This document shows positions 1 through 6,558 of a stretch of 14,239 bases of DNA, piece after piece. Where the stretch lies: positions 1 through 14,239 of the forward strand of contig CAYNST010000092.1 in NCBI GenBank assembly GCA_964399955.1, read 5' to 3'. The position numbers were made by a program, and so were the translations under genes. Source of the stretch: CAYNST01 sp964399955. Its GTDB lineage: Bacteria; Pseudomonadota; Gammaproteobacteria; Pseudomonadales; Cellvibrionaceae. Every line of letters begins with the position of its first letter. The first letter of the stretch is position 1. The notes under the pieces were generated by a model. It saw nothing but the letters and a program-made list of their open reading frames with translations. It was not told where the DNA came from and did no database searches.

Positions 1-1
1 A

Positions 2-511
2 TCACGCCGCTTTGCTCAAAAGCTTCAGCCGAAGGTCAGGCCGCTTGGGCACACCCACCTCCTCTGCCTTGGGGTAGTCCAGAAAGATGTTGTCGTCCCG
101 ATAGCCGCGCTTAAGATAGAACTCTACCAACTGGGTGTTCTGGGCCACTACACACACCTGAAAGTTCTTGGCAAGCCCGCGAGCGTAAGCTTCGGCGTGA
201 GCCAGCATGATCTTGCCCAGCCCCCGTCCGTGCAGGTGCGGAGCGACTGCGAAAGTACCAAACTCCACTGTCTCTGACCGATGTTTGGCGGCAATGCAGG
301 CCACAAGCTTCTCTTCCTCTACCCCGGTGAACAGCGTGATTGCTGGGTCTGCGATTACCTTGAGCAGGCCCTGCCGGGTGATTCTGTCCCCCACCACCAG
401 GTGATGCTCGGTGGTCCAGCGGCCGGCGCCTTCGGTGCCACGGTAAGCGCTATTGATCAGCTGCAGCAGTTGCTCGACGGCGGCTTCATGGTTCTGAATG
501 AGAATATTCAA
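2..511 (-). CDS. GNAT family N-acetyltransferase
   Basis: Predicted 169-residue GNAT acetyltransferase that would transfer an acetyl group from acetyl-CoA to an unknown amine. The acetyl-CoA binding signature is visible as HGRGLGKIMLAHAEAYA, in the (R/Q)xxGxG pattern, followed by the usual VAQNTQLVEFYLKRGYR strand-helix near the C-terminus. The length is typical for the family and the gene ends in TGA at 4-2. The reading frame begins at TTG 511, with AGGGG seven bases upstream as a plausible ribosome site, so the non-ATG start is credible but not proven. Its first 26 bases overlap the end of the upstream DUF4440-like gene, which implies co-transcription and translational coupling. The substrate cannot be inferred. 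Family assignment is firm; start is moderate. Confidence 0.85.
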   Translation of the reverse strand: MNILIQNHEAAVEQLLQLINSAYRGTEGAGRWTTEHHLVVGDRITRQGLLKVIADPAITLFTGVEEEKLVACIAAKHRSETVEFGTFAVAPHLHGRGLGKIMLAHAEAYARGLAKNFQVCVVAQNTQLVEFYLKRGYRDDNIFLDYPKAEEVGVPKRPDLRLKLLSKAA

Positions 512-920
512 GCTTTCGCCCCTGCGGAACGGTGAGTTGCGGAGAGTTGATACAGCGAAAGGGTTCGCAGTAAGTGCCCTGATGGAAGGTCATTTGCCAG
601 CCTACGGGATTTTGCCGCCACACCGACGTACACAGTGAATACAACATTTTATTGCGGGCCGGACTGCGCCAGGTGACCTTGTACACCAGCTGGGCAACGG
701 ACGGTGCCAGCTCGCGGTATTCAAAACTGACTGCGGTGAACAGGGTGGGCGGTGCCAAGGGCAGGCCGGCCAAGATCTCTGCCTTGCCGACACGCCGGCC
801 GGACGCGCCAATTTCAAAAAAGTCGTCCGCCAGCAACCGGTCAAGCTCCTTCACCGATGCCCGAACCCTGGGCCGCAACAGGTGCAGCTCCAGGCTTACC
901 AGTTCATCTCTTATGTGCAC
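486..920 (-). CDS. DUF4440 / NTF2-like (SnoaL-fold) small protein
   Basis: Predicted 144-residue protein of the DUF4440/NTF2-like type. The N-terminus (ELHLLRPRVRASVKELDRLLADDFFEIGASGRRVGKAEILAGL) has the family pattern of a helix, then LLADDFFEIGASG, then a strand and a helix. A later WRQNPVGWQMTFHQGT segment matches the closing strand (typically WK...GWRMVFHQGT). Members form cone-shaped dimers with a small-molecule pocket; many are enzymes or ligand binders of unknown substrate. The start is GTG at 920, chosen because AAGGA lies seven bases upstream. The 3' end overlaps the following GNAT gene by 26 bases, and 78 bases separate it from the GNAT gene upstream, consistent with one leftward operon. 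The fold call is based on remembered family patterns, not a search. Confidence 0.8.
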   Translation of the reverse strand: MHIRDELVSLELHLLRPRVRASVKELDRLLADDFFEIGASGRRVGKAEILAGLPLAPPTLFTAVSFEYRELAPSVAQLVYKVTWRSPARNKMLYSLCTSVWRQNPVGWQMTFHQGTYCEPFRCINSPQLTVPQGRKLEYSHSEP

Positions 921-998
921 GGTTTGTCCTTCAGCTTTACCAACTACTTAACCCAGATAATACGGCGTTGCCAACAACCAACGGGCGGGGGAATTTTG

Positions 999-1666
999 TT
1001 AAAGCATTTTTGCCATGTAGAGTTCATTGACGAAGCGCCCGTTCACCTTGAGCGAGTGGCGCCGCAGCCCTTCCGGCTCAAACCCCTGAGCCAGATACAG
1101 ACCAACTGCCCGAGCGTTGTGCTGCATGACNNNNNNNNNNNNNNNNNNNNNNNNNNNNNNNNNNNNNNNNNNNNNNNNNNNNNNNNNNNNNNNNNNNNNN
1201 NNNNNNNNNNNNNNNNNNNNNNNNNNNNNNGCTCAAACCCCTGAGCCAGATACAGACCAACTGCCCGAGCGTTGTGCTGCATGACGGTCAGCTCCAGGCG
1301 ACGGAAGCCGCCAACGGCGGCCCAGTGCTCCAACGCGTTTAGCAAAGCCTTACCCATGCCCCGTCCCCAAAATTCTTGGCGCACGCCCAAAACGCAGCTG
1401 AGCGAATGGCGGTTGCGAGCAAAGGTGCCGGCATTGGCTACCGCAAAACCCGCGAGCGCGTGCCCCTGTTCCGCCAGATACATTACCCGCCAGTTAGAGG
1501 TTTCTGTGGCCTGCAGATAGGCGGCCTGCTCGCCCTCGGTCGTCTGCCGCTCCCCTGGCTCAAACAGCATGAATGCGGTTTCTTCATCCAATTGTTGGAA
1601 CAAGCCGAGCAGTGCTTTCGCGTCCGCGCGCACCGCAGTTCTTATAACAAATGTTTGCTGCTGCAT
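999..1666 (-). CDS. GNAT family N-acetyltransferase, interrupted by a scaffold gap
   Basis: GNAT acetyltransferase that starts at ATG 1666, with AGGG just upstream. The N-terminal part reads cleanly to the acetyl-CoA motif (FWGRGMGKALLNALEHWAA) and ELTVMQHNARAVGLYLAQGFE, then runs into 100 Ns at 1131-1230. The 55 bases before and after the Ns are identical. If the Ns and one copy are removed (155 bases), the frame closes and continues as PEGLRRHSLKVNGRFVNELY and then MAKML to a TAA at 1001-999. That gives 170 residues, the normal GNAT length. Read literally, the frame shifts after the gap and yields a false tail ending near 1043. The gene lies 30 bases downstream of the glutaredoxin gene, so the two are likely co-transcribed. 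The family is secure, the substrate unknown, and the rejoined C-terminus is inferred. Confidence 0.85.
1076..1285. repeat. 55-bp direct duplication flanking the gap
   Basis: Positions 1076-1130 and 1231-1285 are identical over 55 bases, beginning GCTCAAACCCCTGAGCCAGA and ending GTGCTGCATGAC. They directly abut the N run on either side. This is what two assembled contigs overlapping by one k-mer look like after scaffolding with a fixed gap. It is unlikely to be a biological repeat, because removing one copy restores an intact GNAT frame. Confidence 0.95.
1131..1230. other. Assembly gap of 100 N
   Basis: One hundred consecutive undetermined bases. The round length is a conventional placeholder and says nothing about real distance. 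The identical 55-bp flanks suggest that the true gap is zero or negative. Confidence 0.99.
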
Positions 1667-1696
1667 GACACACCCTATGACGCCCCTGACAAGCCG

Positions 1697-2089
1697 TCAG
1701 AGCGGGTTGCCTGGGCCATTCTTGCTGCTTCTTTGCGCTTGCATTTCGTCCAGTAGACGGATAATCCGCTCGCTGTCAAACCCCCGGATTATTTGCCCAT
1801 CAATGATAATCAGCGGCACACCGGCGCCGCGCAAGGCCTGGTACTGTGCCCGGCCTTCTCCAGACTTTTCAATGTCAAACTCGCGGTACTTGATGCCGCG
1901 CTCGTTGAGCATGCTCTTGGCCTGCTTGCAGTAGCGGCACCAGGACGTCATATACATGACAACGTCCTCTTCGTGAATCTGTGAATAGTCCGGCATGGGC
2001 CGGATCAGTGCTTTGATCTCACCGCGATACGGCAGGGCGATTACAACAACCACCAGCGCTGCAAAACCCAATGCTACCCAAATTTTCAT
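1697..2089 (-). CDS. Membrane-anchored glutaredoxin-like protein
   Basis: Thiol-disulfide oxidoreductase of the glutaredoxin/NrdH type, 130 residues. A single hydrophobic segment (about residues 3-20) precedes the domain, so it is probably tethered to the inner membrane. The thioredoxin fold begins at EEDVVMYMTSWCRYC, with redox cysteines 51 and 54 in a CRYC active site. It continues to the cis-proline loop GVPLI (Pro92) and a GF near residue 103. The orientation of the soluble domain cannot be settled from sequence. I chose ATG 2089 instead of a frame extension to 2155: the hydrophobic anchor starts right there, GGA lies upstream, and a good promoter predicts a transcript start near 2155. 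It is the first gene of the leftward run and lies 30 bases from the GNAT gene. The reducing partner and target are unknown. Confidence 0.85.
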   Translation of the reverse strand: MKIWVALGFAALVVVVIALPYRGEIKALIRPMPDYSQIHEEDVVMYMTSWCRYCKQAKSMLNERGIKYREFDIEKSGEGRAQYQALRGAGVPLIIIDGQIIRGFDSERIIRLLDEMQAQRSSKNGPGNPL

Positions 2090-2161
2090 GATGAATTCCG
2101 CTTTTTGCGTTGATGCGCCATTGAACTTGCCGCCAAACCAGGGAGCGGCCGCCAAGGTGGC

Positions 2162-2190
2162 ATCATAAGTGTTGCCCTTTTTGCGAACAA
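2162..2190 (-). promoter_or_regulatory. Candidate sigma70 promoter for the glutaredoxin run
   Basis: On the minus strand, TTGTTC (2190-2185) is followed after 17 bases by TATGAT (2167-2162), a five-of-six match to the -10 consensus with ideal spacing. Transcription would begin near 2155 and leave a leader of about 65 bases before ATG 2089. The -35 is weak. It is interlocked with a plus-strand promoter candidate. Confidence 0.4.
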
Positions 2191-2200
2191 CCCTTATACC
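2172..2200 (+). promoter_or_regulatory. Candidate sigma70 promoter toward the DUF2799 lipoprotein gene
   Basis: TTGCCC (2172-2177) and TATACC (2195-2200), each four of six to consensus, are separated by 17 bases. Transcription would start near 2207 and give a long leader of about 220 bases before the lipoprotein start. It overlaps the minus-strand candidate, so the two would be mutually exclusive. The remaining stretch, 2201-2427, shows no gene and no convincing closer promoter. Confidence 0.3.
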
Positions 2201-2427
2201 TGTTCCGCTCGCCCCAGACCCGCCCCAGCCTGCGTTAACTCGGGGTCATTCCCCCTGCTCTACCCGGTTCCGCAGGTTACAGGAACAATTGCGGCATAAT
2301 CTGCCCCTTGCCGACCCACCACACCTGTAGGCCGGCTCAACAGGGAATTTCGGATTGGCACTGCAAGTCTTGGGCGCAGACGGTGTACTATCCTTGCAGA
2401 TAGGAACACATGGACTGGAGCAGACGA

Positions 2428-3048
2428 ATGAAACTGGTGTATTGGACGCTGGCAGTGGGGCTGCTCAGCGGTTGTGCAAGCTTGAGCAAAGAAGAGTGCC
2501 AAAGTGCCGACTGGTTTGTGATTGGCCTGGAGGACGGCAGCGCCGGCAAAAGCCTGGAGACCATTGGCCAGCACAGGAAAGCCTGCGCCAAAATAGCCGT
2601 AACACCTGACTTCAGTGAATACGAGCGCGGTCATACCCGGGGGCTGGCGCGCTATTGCACCGCCGAAAACGGCTTTATGGTAGGCCGTGACGGCGGCCAA
2701 CTCACCAGTGTTTGCGCCAACCTGCCCGGCGACTTCCTGCAAGGATTTCACGCCGGCAAAAGTCGGCATGAAGCGCAACAGCAACTGGCCACGGTCTCGG
2801 CGCTTCTTACCCAGCAGGAGCAGCGACTGGGTGAAATTGACGGCGACATTCGGCAACTGGAGGCTGCGCTCATCAGTCCTGAGTCCACTTCCCGGGAACG
2901 GCGGCAGTATCTGCAAAGCTTGAGGAGCCTGCAGGATGAAAAAGCCGCTGTGGAATCTGAACGCGATCTGCTGGGACAGGACCTGTCGGCCATGCGCTAT
3001 CAACTTGACGAGCTCATAGGCAAGCAGCGCGCTGCGGGCTACCCATAA
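2428..3048 (+). CDS. DUF2799 domain lipoprotein with C-terminal coiled coil
   Basis: Predicted outer-membrane lipoprotein of 206 residues. The signal peptide ends in lipobox LSGC (Cys16), and the next residues (Ala-Ser) do not signal inner-membrane retention. The DUF2799 domain follows: ADWFVIGLEDGSAG, then EHRKAC-like QHRKACAKIAVTPDF, Y-x-x-G repeats, and ENGFMVGRDGG through FHAGK, with conserved cysteines. About residues 112-205 are rich in Q, E, L and R in heptad-like order (QQQLATVSALLTQQEQRLGE, SLRSLQDEKAAVESE), suggesting a long coiled coil. ATG 2428 has GGAG at seven-base spacing; an in-frame ATG at 2410 has AGGA only four bases away and is less likely. The function of DUF2799 is unknown. 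The last 10 bases overlap the convergent GNAT gene. Confidence 0.87.
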   Translation: MKLVYWTLAVGLLSGCASLSKEECQSADWFVIGLEDGSAGKSLETIGQHRKACAKIAVTPDFSEYERGHTRGLARYCTAENGFMVGRDGGQLTSVCANLPGDFLQGFHAGKSRHEAQQQLATVSALLTQQEQRLGEIDGDIRQLEAALISPESTSRERRQYLQSLRSLQDEKAAVESERDLLGQDLSAMRYQLDELIGKQRAAGYP

Positions 3049-3515
3049 GGCACTGCCAGCCGGTAGCGAAAGCGCTCGCGCTCGGCAGGCACGGGCCAGC
3101 CGGGCAGGTAACTGGTATCCAGATAGCGCGCACCCAGGCCTTCAATGATTTTGATGGACGCCAGATTGTTGGGCCTGCAGGTCAACAGCACCGACTCAAA
3201 ACCGTGTTCCGCCACAAAGGGCAAGATGGCCTCGCAAGCCCTCTGCGACAATCTTTTGCCGCGAAAGTCCGGCAGCACGCCATAACCGATATGGCCGTCG
3301 TGCTCCAGAACGTGGCCGGTATTGCCAACGCGGAAATCAATGTGGCCCACCACGGTTCGGCGCATCAGGATTTTGAAATGATAATAGGGTACCCACATCT
3401 TTTGCGAATGCGCCGGGAAGGTGGCATCCAGGCGCAGACTGAGGCCGTTGAGGGGTTGAGCTAAGTAGCTTCTGAACTGGAAGTGTTCATAATCGTGGTA
3501 GTTGTAAGGCTTCAC
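3039..3515 (-). CDS. GNAT family N-acetyltransferase
   Basis: Third GNAT-type protein in the window, about 158 residues. The core strand and CoA-loop region reads GHIDFRVGNT...GHIGYGVLPDFRGKRLSQRACEAILPFVAEHGF, followed by the LTCRPNNLASIKIIEGLGARY segment typical of RimJ/RimL-like GNATs. The phosphate-binding loop is RGKRLS, where Arg occupies the site that usually carries the second Gly, a mild oddity. No ATG exists near the N-terminus. I prefer GTG 3515; the open frame allows TTG at 3527, and neither has a strong ribosome site. It lies 69 bases downstream of the CPBP protease gene on the same strand and is probably co-transcribed with it. The 3' end overlaps the convergent lipoprotein gene by 10 bases, so no terminator fits between them. 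Substrate unknown. Confidence 0.82.
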   Translation of the reverse strand: MKPYNYHDYEHFQFRSYLAQPLNGLSLRLDATFPAHSQKMWVPYYHFKILMRRTVVGHIDFRVGNTGHVLEHDGHIGYGVLPDFRGKRLSQRACEAILPFVAEHGFESVLLTCRPNNLASIKIIEGLGARYLDTSYLPGWPVPAERERFRYRLAVPYG

Positions 3516-3584
3516 TGGTATGCCCAAAACATCTGCAGCCGATACGGCCTGCGGTTGAATTTTGTACCCGGTCCAGCCAAGTGT

Positions 3585-4313
3585 TCACGTCTGGCCGGCG
3601 TAGATCACCACGGTGGCGGCAAAGAAGTTATTGAGCGTGTGCAACGCCCAAGGCGTAACCAGCGAACCGCTCTGCTCCCTGGACCATCCCAAGATAAGCG
3701 CCAGCAACCAAAGCTGCAATAAAACGCTGACCTGGTATTGCCCGGCGTGAACTACGGTAAAAAGGAAGCTGGTGAGCAACACCGTGCCTGTCACCCCCAG
3801 ACGGGTCTTGCGCCAGGCTTTGTGCAGATAGCCGCGAAATATTGCCTCTTCCATGATGGGCGCTAACAGTACCACCACCAGTGCAAGCCCCAGATGCGCA
3901 CTGCCGCTGAGACTGCCTAAAAAGTCGTCAGTATCCGGTTGGTAAAGTTGGTCCAGCAACACAGCCAGTACCTGATACGCAACCCAAATACCCATCCAGC
4001 CCAACAATGTTTTGGCGCGCACCCTCCGTATGGCCAAGGTCTCATACCAGGGCTGACTGGAAAAGTGGGAGATAGCCACAACTACAGGCACCAACACAAC
4101 GAACTGGGCCACATACAGCCAGGCGAGGTAGCTGAGTTCGCTGCCGGTGCTGCCCATCTCGCCCGGAAGCCCGACGTAGTGCCGCAGCAACAGCAGAAAT
4201 GCCGCAGAGATGGCCAGGTAAAGCACCACCAGCAATGCCAGCCACGCACTGGCGCGCCAGGGATTGGGCAGAGGTTGAGCTACAGGGGGGTATTGGGATT
4301 CGGTCGGGTTCAT
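3585..4313 (-). CDS. CPBP family intramembrane glutamic endopeptidase
   Basis: Multi-pass membrane protein of 242 residues in the CPBP (Rce1/Abi) family, which cleaves membrane-embedded or prenylated substrates in characterised members. The three signature motifs are present in order: EEAIFRG (Glu155, Glu156, Arg160), FTVVH (Phe185, His189) and HTLNN (His225, Asn229). Hydrophobic segments lie near residues 22-45, 62-83, 105-121, 141-153, 174-189, 196-209 and 231-239. The open frame extends upstream to 4547, but that part has no hydrophobic or family character and covers the divergent nfi start, so ATG 4313 is preferred. In bacteria such proteins have varied roles, including peptide processing and bacteriocin immunity; nothing nearby identifies this one's substrate. 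It is divergent from nfi, with a 146-base shared upstream region. Confidence 0.88.
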   Translation of the reverse strand: MNPTESQYPPVAQPLPNPWRASAWLALLVVLYLAISAAFLLLLRHYVGLPGEMGSTGSELSYLAWLYVAQFVVLVPVVVAISHFSSQPWYETLAIRRVRAKTLLGWMGIWVAYQVLAVLLDQLYQPDTDDFLGSLSGSAHLGLALVVVLLAPIMEEAIFRGYLHKAWRKTRLGVTGTVLLTSFLFTVVHAGQYQVSVLLQLWLLALILGWSREQSGSLVTPWALHTLNNFFAATVVIYAGQT

Positions 4314-4459
4314 GGCAGCTTTTCTTGAGGGTATGAGGCTTTTACGCTTCCGGTGTCTGTTTATACCCGCAAGTGCAACAGCACACCTTGATTTCTTCTG
4401 TTGCTCAGAAATGGTCGGCGCCTCGTACACACCGCAGGCAAACTGAATTGGGGGTAACA

Positions 4460-5119
4460 ATGATTGTCTGGCAAGGTCACACCCGCCAACTGAAACAACT
4501 GCAAATGGCACTTCGCCAACGGGTTGAACTGCAGCCGCTGGGCGCACTGCCCCGCCTGATTGGCGGGGCAGATGTATCTCTCAACCGGGGCAGCAATACC
4601 GCCTATGCCGGCATAGTGGTTTTGGACTGGCACACAATGGAAACGGTTGAAGAAAGCGGTGCGGTGGGAGAGCTCGCCATACCCTATATACCCGGTTACC
4701 TGTCCTTTCGCGAGGTGCCGCTGCTGCTTGCCGCCTGGGACAAATTACAGCACAAACCGGATGTTGTCATGGCGGACGGCCACGGTGTACTGCATCCGCG
4801 CAGCCTGGGCGTGGCCACGCATTTTGGCCTGGAAGCCGGTGTTGCCAGCCTGGGCTGTGCCAAGAAGGTGCTGGTGGGTGACTATCAGCCGCCCTCTGGC
4901 CTGTATCAGGCCTCCCCCATGAGCGTGCACGGCGAACTGCGCGGTTATGCCTATCTAAGCCGCAGAAACTCCAACCCAATTTATGTCTCTCCGGGCACCG
5001 GTATGACCGCCGATGATGCCTTGCGCATTGCCATCCACTGCCTGCGAGGCTATCGCCTGCCCGAGCCCACTCGGCGCGCGCATCTGTTCGTCAATCGGCT
5101 GCGCCAGGGGCTGGCTTGA
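4460..5119 (+). CDS. nfi: Endonuclease V (deoxyinosine 3' endonuclease)
   Basis: Endonuclease V, 219 residues, similar in length to the E. coli enzyme (about 223). It cuts the second phosphodiester bond 3' of deoxyinosine and starts repair of deaminated adenine. The conserved blocks are visible: LIGGADVSL with catalytic Asp38, PYIPGYLSFRE with Glu85, the DGHG block with Asp106, then HPRSLGVATHFGL, CAKKVL, SPGTGMTADDAL and GYRLPEPTR near the C-terminus. The frame is open from 4373, but ATG 4460 has a strong GGGGG ribosome site and matches the family start. Its TGA overlaps the TTG start of the DUF2868 gene, making nfi the first gene of a coupled trio. All metal-binding acidic residues are intact, so the enzyme should be active. 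Confidence 0.95.
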   Translation: MIVWQGHTRQLKQLQMALRQRVELQPLGALPRLIGGADVSLNRGSNTAYAGIVVLDWHTMETVEESGAVGELAIPYIPGYLSFREVPLLLAAWDKLQHKPDVVMADGHGVLHPRSLGVATHFGLEAGVASLGCAKKVLVGDYQPPSGLYQASPMSVHGELRGYAYLSRRNSNPIYVSPGTGMTADDALRIAIHCLRGYRLPEPTRRAHLFVNRLRQGLA

Positions 5120-6558
5120 GCCGCTACCAATTGACCGGGGCGGATGGTATCTTGCCTCGCGTCAACAGCCTCCAGGTCAAGCCGCCAGTGTCTATCGCTT
5201 TCCGAGAAAAACTCCGCATAGAGCAGATTCGCCTCATTGAGGAAGATTGCGGCGCCTTGGATGTGGAGCGTCCAGCGGACATGCCGGGCGGATTGCTGTG
5301 CTGGCTAAACGCTCGCCGCCAGCTGCTACAGAAACAACAGGAAGTGAACGCCGCCCTGGCCCATGGGCCTCACCTATACCACTGGGCGCTGGCGGTACTG
5401 ATGCTGCTGATGGCCGTAGTGGGCGTAAGCACCACCTTCAGTGCACTGGCCGACGCTCGCGACACGCTGAACATTTTCTGGATTCTGGGCGTGCTGCTCG
5501 GTTTCAACTGGCTGTCACTGATGCTTTGGCTGGCATTGAGCCTGCTGCCCAACAGCTCAGGAGGGTTGGTGGCCCCGGCGTTCAACCGCCTGATGCACTG
5601 GCTGCTGCCCAGCAAAGGCAAAGCAGGCAAAACCCCCGCCGCCAACCGTGCTTTTTTGCGAACGGCTTTTGCACCCGCGTGGGCCAAGTGGCAATTGGGG
5701 CAGATCACCCACCTGGTCTGGATGAGCTATGTGCTGGGCGGTTTTATCGCTTTGCTGTTGCTGTTTTCTACGCGGCAATTCGATTTTATCTGGGAATCCA
5801 CCCTGTTGGGGGGGGATACTTTTGTGCGTCTGACCCAAACCCTCTCCGCCCCCTTGAATGCGTTGAACTGGCCTGTGCCGACGCATGCTCAAATCCTTGC
5901 CAGCCAGAGCGGTACACCGGCTCTGGACCCCGCCAACACCCGCAGGATCTGGGCAATTTTTCTGCTGGGTTGCTTGTTGCTGTACGGGCTTTTGCCTCGA
6001 GTTTTTTTCTGGTTGCTGTGCTATTGGCAACTGCGCTCACGCCAGAAGCGCTTCCAACTGGACCTGACCCTGCCGTATTACCTGCGCCTGCAGCAGGCGT
6101 TGTGGCCACAGGCGGGCAGCGGACGAGTTCTGGATGCGGACACTCACCCCCGCGCGTCTACCGCTGCAACCTCTGTCACCGGCGCCGGAAGGGTGCCGGA
6201 CAAGGCTCTGTGGTTGGGGATTGAATTGGGGCACAATGAGCCCTGGCCACCAACTGCGTCCCGCAACCAGGTATTGGGCAATATTGTGGACGCCGAGACA
6301 TTGCAAACGGCCCTTGCGCAGCTAAAAGAACAGCGCCACAGTGCTCTGGCCATTGCCGTGGCGGTTAATAAAGCGGCAGATCGGGGCTTGCTGCGCATGC
6401 TGCGACAGTTACTGGAGTTGCGCGCGCCGGAGCAGGTTTGGCTGGTGCTGCGTGCCAGCGAGCCGGTGCCTGCCAGCAAGTTTCAGAGCTGGGCCAAAGC
6501 AGTTGCACAAACCGGCATACTGCCGACCCATGTCGTGCCCTGGGTGGACGCGCCATGA
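5116..6558 (+). CDS. DUF2868 family membrane protein
   Basis: Predicted 480-residue membrane protein of the DUF2868 family, function unknown. Four hydrophobic stretches stand out at about residues 86-111, 117-144, 201-219 and 277-304, with a soluble C-terminal part of about 170 residues that ends in a Rossmann-like alternation (ALAIAVAVNKAADRGLLRML, VWLVLRASEPV). The N-terminal EQIRLIEEDCGALD is the usual family opening. The chosen TTG at 5116 sits in TTGA, overlapping the nfi stop; GTG 5188 is an alternative that would trim 24 residues. The stop lies in ATGA with the downstream GTPase start. DUF2868 genes are typically paired with DUF3482 GTPases, as here, so the two proteins probably act together at the membrane. 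Family confident, start moderate. Confidence 0.88.
   Translation: MSRYQLTGADGILPRVNSLQVKPPVSIAFREKLRIEQIRLIEEDCGALDVERPADMPGGLLCWLNARRQLLQKQQEVNAALAHGPHLYHWALAVLMLLMAVVGVSTTFSALADARDTLNIFWILGVLLGFNWLSLMLWLALSLLPNSSGGLVAPAFNRLMHWLLPSKGKAGKTPAANRAFLRTAFAPAWAKWQLGQITHLVWMSYVLGGFIALLLLFSTRQFDFIWESTLLGGDTFVRLTQTLSAPLNALNWPVPTHAQILASQSGTPALDPANTRRIWAIFLLGCLLLYGLLPRVFFWLLCYWQLRSRQKRFQLDLTLPYYLRLQQALWPQAGSGRVLDADTHPRASTAATSVTGAGRVPDKALWLGIELGHNEPWPPTASRNQVLGNIVDAETLQTALAQLKEQRHSALAIAVAVNKAADRGLLRMLRQLLELRAPEQVWLVLRASEPVPASKFQSWAKAVAQTGILPTHVVPWVDAP

Noticed and set aside
2090..2155. N-terminal extension of the glutaredoxin frame to 2155
   Set aside because: The extra 22 residues are not signal-like, the hydrophobic anchor begins at the internal ATG 2089, and the predicted transcript start is near 2155.
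2260..3003. Minus-strand open frame of 247 codons
   Set aside because: It covers the opposite strand of the DUF2799 lipoprotein gene, whose lipobox and domain pattern are clear.
4314..4547. N-terminal extension of the CPBP protease frame
   Set aside because: It would overlap the nfi start and lacks hydrophobic or family features; ATG 4313 fits the family.
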